DNA from: M3007 sp039804245
GTDB lineage: Bacteria; Bacteroidota; Bacteroidia; Chitinophagales; Saprospiraceae
Length of the DNA: 16,595 nucleotides
Assembly: GCA_039804245.1 (NCBI GenBank)
Contig: JBDLWO010000104.1
Coordinates: 1 to 16,595 of the forward strand
Direction of reading: 5' to 3'
The stretch's first letter is position 1, and each line of letters begins with the position of its first letter. Of the stretch, positions 13,895 to 16,595 are shown piece by piece. Made by a program: the position numbers and the translations under genes. The notes beneath the pieces are model-generated. The model searched no databases and had not been told where the DNA came from. It saw only the letters and a program-made list of their open reading frames with translations.

Positions 13895-15133
13895 ATGTTG
13901 CACACAGCCAGGGAACGCTTTTTGAAATATGTCACCATAGACACCCAGAGCGATCCGAACAGTCCGACCTGTCCCAGTACCGAAAAACAGAAAAACCTGA
14001 GCCGTATTCTCGTGGAAGAATTGCTCGCCATGGGTGTTTCCGATGCACACCTCGACGAACACGGGTATGTTTATGCCACCATACCGGCCAATACAGACAA
14101 AAAAGTGCCGGTTATTTGCTTTTGCTCGCATGTAGACACCTCACCTGACTGCTCCGGTGAAGGAGTAAAGCCTTTGGTACATGCCAATTACCGCGGTCAG
14201 GATCTGGTACTGCCCGACGATAACTCGGTGGTTATCCGCATGAACGAACACCCCGACCTCAAGGACCAGATCGGAAACGATGTCATCACCGCAAGCGGTA
14301 CCACGCTGCTGGGCGCTGACAACAAGGCTGGTGTGGCTGCAATCATGGATGCAGCAAATATCCTGGTCAACAATAAACAGCTGAAACACGGGAAAATCCG
14401 GATTCTGTTTACGCCCGACGAGGAAATTGGCCGCGGAGTGGACAAGGTGGATATGAAAAAACTCGGCGCCAAATTCGGCTACACCATTGACGGTGAAACG
14501 GCTGGCAGTATCGAAAACGAGACTTTCAGTGCCGATGGAGCTGTGATTACCATCTACGGAGTGGCATCGCACCCTGGTTTTGCCAAGGGAAAAATGGAAA
14601 ATGCACTCAAAATCGCCTCACGTATTGTCGCGAAGTTCCCCGATAAACTCAGTCCGGAACATACCGAAGCCAAGGAAGGCTTCATTCACCCTGTACATAT
14701 CGAAGGGAATATTGAAAAGGCTACTGTCAGGCTGATTATCCGCGATTTCTCGGAGGCCGGACTGAAAAGACATGCCAAAACAATACAGCGTATCGTGGAC
14801 GCTGCCATGAAGCCATTCCCGAACAGCAGGGCTGAAGTGAAAATTTCCGAACAGTACAGGAATATGAACAAGGTGCTGCGCCGCTACCCGCAGGTGGTGG
14901 AGAATGCCGTAGAGGCACTCAGACGCGCCGGCTTCGCACAGCCCAAACTCCAGTCAATACGGGGCGGTACCGATGGCTCCCGCCTGTCATTCATGGGTCT
15001 TCCGTGCCCCAATATCTTTGCCGGTGAGCATGCATTCCACTCCAAACAGGAATGGGTGTCTGTACAGGATATGGAAAAAGCCGCCGAAACTATCGTACAC
15101 CTCGCGCAGGTGTGGGAAGAGAAGGGGGCGTGA
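13895..15133 (+). CDS. pepT: Peptidase T (tripeptide aminopeptidase)
   Basis: This cytoplasmic dizinc M20B aminopeptidase cleaves the N-terminal residue from tripeptides. The 412 residues match the E. coli enzyme closely in length. Every metal or catalytic motif is present at nearly the same numbering: SHVDTSPD (His79, Asp81), LLGADNKAG (Asp142), TPDEEIG (Glu176, Glu177), YTIDGE (Asp199) and GEHAFHS (His382). A dimerisation/lid domain (about 212-320) is inserted, with GVASHPGFAKGKM. RGGTDGSRLSFMGLPCPN is the substrate-binding loop. The ATG at 13895 is 36 nt after the protease stop, and no separate promoter match was found, so it may be read with the protease. Together they could process peptides outside and then inside the cell. 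A G-rich tract begins at its last codons. Confidence 0.97.
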   Translation: MLHTARERFLKYVTIDTQSDPNSPTCPSTEKQKNLSRILVEELLAMGVSDAHLDEHGYVYATIPANTDKKVPVICFCSHVDTSPDCSGEGVKPLVHANYRGQDLVLPDDNSVVIRMNEHPDLKDQIGNDVITASGTTLLGADNKAGVAAIMDAANILVNNKQLKHGKIRILFTPDEEIGRGVDKVDMKKLGAKFGYTIDGETAGSIENETFSADGAVITIYGVASHPGFAKGKMENALKIASRIVAKFPDKLSPEHTEAKEGFIHPVHIEGNIEKATVRLIIRDFSEAGLKRHAKTIQRIVDAAMKPFPNSRAEVKISEQYRNMNKVLRRYPQVVENAVEALRRAGFAQPKLQSIRGGTDGSRLSFMGLPCPNIFAGEHAFHSKQEWVSVQDMEKAAETIVHLAQVWEEKGA

Positions 15134-15160
15134 TGGGGTATTGGGTGTTAGGGTTTGGGG
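15124..15160 (+). repeat. G-rich heptamer repeat / putative G-quadruplex at the pepT stop
   Basis: Five G-runs of three or more bases occur at 15124-15128, 15135-15138, 15143-15145, 15151-15153 and 15157-15160, with spacers of 6, 4, 5 and 3 nt. The last four satisfy the usual intramolecular G-quadruplex pattern on the coding strand. They also read as 7-mers: GGGTATT, GGGTGTT, AGGGTTT. The pepT TGA (15131-15133) lies inside the tract. Confidence 0.7.
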
Positions 15161-15412
15161 CATAGCCATCAGATTAAGCACTATACCCTTGATATTCAGG
15201 CTCATACACCAGCGATTCTGAAGGGGAAAGCAGTTGGTTTCGTCGTCGTTTTCGGGAGTGTTTCCAGGATAATGTATCAAGACAATACTTGAGTAGGTAC
15301 ACCAAAACGCTCCGAAATTCAACTAATTAACCAAAAGCAGCTTTGCATCGTATAAAATCATTCACCTGCCTTTGTGCACACGAACAATACCTCTGAAAAT
15401 TGCCCCTTTTCT
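15134..15412. other. 279-bp intergenic region with possible promoter
   Basis: Apart from the G-rich tract at its start, no gene or RNA is recognised. Near the end, TGCCTTTG at 15367-15374 (one mismatch to TAnnTTTG) with a TTG 21 nt upstream (15343-15345) could drive the TPR gene from about 15381. CAGCTTTG at 15338-15345 is a weaker alternative. No rho-independent terminator for pepT was seen. Confidence 0.45.
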
Positions 15413-16595
15413 ATGAGATTATACCCCATTTTATCAGCTGTTGTCTGTGTACTCTTGCTCTCCCGGTGTGAGTCTTCGCTGCTTGGTGCCGGCTCCGGAG
15501 AAACCGAACAGAATGTAAACAAATTGCTGGGACAGGCATTCAAAGGTTTCAGGGTGACCCCTGATTCGGGATGGATTTTTCTCAGGGAAGCCAATCGGCT
15601 GGCCCGGGAAAAATCCCTGACCGACACAACTCTGAGCAATCTGTACTATATGAATGGTTTGGGTTGGTACAGGAGAGACAGCATATATCTTGCCCTTCGC
15701 GATTTTAACTTGTCTGTGGAAAAAGCGGTGAAGGCCTCATCGTCTTTTCATGAGGCCCGGGCATATACGGAGATAGGGAGGGCACTGATTGTTCAGGCAG
15801 AATATGAAAGCGCGATTGATTACCTGAACAGATCAATTGCGCTGTTTGATTCTATCGGCAACAGCATGCGGGGGGCCGATTCCCGGATTATCCTCGGGAG
15901 CGTACTGAATGATCAGGGCAAGTACAAGGAAGCACTGAAGGTTTCGCTGGAAGCCTACGAGATATTGTATAACAGGAATTCATCGTCATTGAGTCCGTTG
16001 TGCATGACGATTGCGACCACGTTCTCGGCGCTTGGCAGCAAAGAGGAGTCGCTGGCTTACGATTTCAAGGCGCTTGAATTTGCCCGCAAGGCAAATGATA
16101 AAGGTAATATTGCCAGTGCGCTGATCAATCTGGGCGTGCAATATCGGTATGCCAATCCCGACAGTTCCCTCTACTATTACCGGGAGGCGCTCGATTTGCA
16201 GAGAAAAATGCCTTACGTACACAACCGCCTTCCGACCTTGTTCAATCTGGGTAACATCTACATGGATCGCGGTGACTTTTCTGATGCCAACGCCTGTTTT
16301 GACAGTGTTTTGAGTATTTCCAGGTCTATCGGAATGCAGAAAGGAGTGGCGATGGCACTCTCCGGAAAGGCTATTGCCGCGTCAAGGAGCGGGCAGTACG
16401 ACAGGGCGGCCGCTCTCTTTTCAGAGGCTATGAATATGGCTGAAAAACTGGCTGACCGCGAATTGATGCTCGACCTGGCGCAGGAGCGATATGAAATGGA
16501 TATCAAATCCGGCAAAAGCAGTGCAGCAAATCAGTCTCTGCTGAAATTGATGGAAATCAAGGATTCTGTCGCTTCCGCAGAAAAAAGGCTGGAAA
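15413..16595 (+). CDS. TPR-repeat lipoprotein, N-terminal part (cut by window end); possibly a TPR sensor kinase
   Basis: The frame is open without a stop from the ATG at 15413 to the last base, about 394 codons. It begins MRLYPILSAVVCVLLLSRC, a lipoprotein-type signal with Cys19 (arginine at -1 is unusual). From about residue 45 the sequence is a series of tetratricopeptide-like helical pairs, with typical A-G-x-Y and A-x-x-Y positions. Examples are ARAYTEIGRALIVQAEYESA, RIILGSVLNDQGKYKEALK, SALINLGVQYRYA, LFNLGNIYMDRGDFSDANA and SGKAIAASRSGQYDRAA. The last residues (LMEIKDSVASAEKRLE) look like the start of the coiled coil that joins TPRs to a transmembrane segment. That linkage is seen in Bacteroidota TPR histidine kinases and TPR-LuxR proteins, but the deciding part is outside the window. 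Confidence 0.85.
   Translation, partial: MRLYPILSAVVCVLLLSRCESSLLGAGSGETEQNVNKLLGQAFKGFRVTPDSGWIFLREANRLAREKSLTDTTLSNLYYMNGLGWYRRDSIYLALRDFNLSVEKAVKASSSFHEARAYTEIGRALIVQAEYESAIDYLNRSIALFDSIGNSMRGADSRIILGSVLNDQGKYKEALKVSLEAYEILYNRNSSSLSPLCMTIATTFSALGSKEESLAYDFKALEFARKANDKGNIASALINLGVQYRYANPDSSLYYYREALDLQRKMPYVHNRLPTLFNLGNIYMDRGDFSDANACFDSVLSISRSIGMQKGVAMALSGKAIAASRSGQYDRAAALFSEAMNMAEKLADRELMLDLAQERYEMDIKSGKSSAANQSLLKLMEIKDSVASAEKRLE

Noticed and set aside
13538..14131. Minus-strand open frame of 197 codons across the protease-pepT junction
   Set aside because: It spans two well-supported plus-strand genes and has no promoter or domain.
1..16595. CRISPR array, tRNA, rRNA, transposase, phage or methanobactin precursor genes
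   Set aside because: I looked for regularly spaced repeats, RNA gene landmarks and small Cys-rich precursor ORFs near the MbnP/MbnH pair and found none that could be supported.

Overview
The window is ordinary chromosomal DNA from a member of the Bacteroidota. Three lines of evidence support this. Six intergenic sites match the Bacteroidota -7 promoter consensus TAnnTTTG exactly, each just upstream of a gene start. One protein (5824-6840) ends in a type IX secretion (T9SS) sorting domain. The protein families are also typical of the phylum: Omp28-like thioredoxin-fold proteins, MbnP-like lipoproteins with a Cys-rich 'ACLDVRAVNYYAGADE' start, TPR lipoproteins and COG1373 ATPases. Shine-Dalgarno sequences are mostly absent. 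The Saprospiria/Chitinophagia side of the phylum is possible but not shown. No rRNA, tRNA, CRISPR array, phage gene or transposase was found.

Layout. 123-3188 (minus strand): a secreted GH20 beta-N-acetylhexosaminidase followed by an acyltransferase. 3392-4369 (plus): a staphylococcal-nuclease-like protein with a large insertion. 4425-5555 (plus): a COG1373 AAA ATPase/DUF4143 protein behind a 46-bp near-perfect palindrome that covers its predicted promoter. 5593-5823 (plus): yidD, whose stop codon abuts the stop codon of the convergent T9SS-exported thioredoxin-fold protein (5824-6840, minus). 7140-9642 (plus): a tightly overlapping operon of a TerC membrane protein, a DEDDh exonuclease and an MbnP-like lipoprotein. 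9703-11625 (plus): an MbnP-family lipoprotein followed after 6 nt by a diheme MauG/MbnH-type peroxidase, with its own promoter. 11933-13858 (plus): a secreted trypsin-fold protease with dockerin-like repeats. 13895-15133 (plus): pepT. 15413 to the window end (plus): a TPR lipoprotein cut off by the window edge.

The most interesting system is 7140-11625. MbnP and MbnH are known from methanobactin operons, where MbnH converts a tryptophan of MbnP to kynurenine and so creates a copper site. Here the pair stands without any visible methanobactin gene. It lies directly after a second, diverged MbnP-like lipoprotein that has lost the tryptophan pair, and that gene is translationally coupled to a TerC-type metal transporter. 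This suggests a periplasmic or cell-surface metal-handling module.

A second theme is intergenic structure. The regions upstream of the two secreted-protein genes (5824-6840 and 11933-13858) share diverged blocks in the same orientation relative to those genes. Heptamer-like G-rich or C-rich repeats lie at the ends of the acyltransferase and pepT genes.
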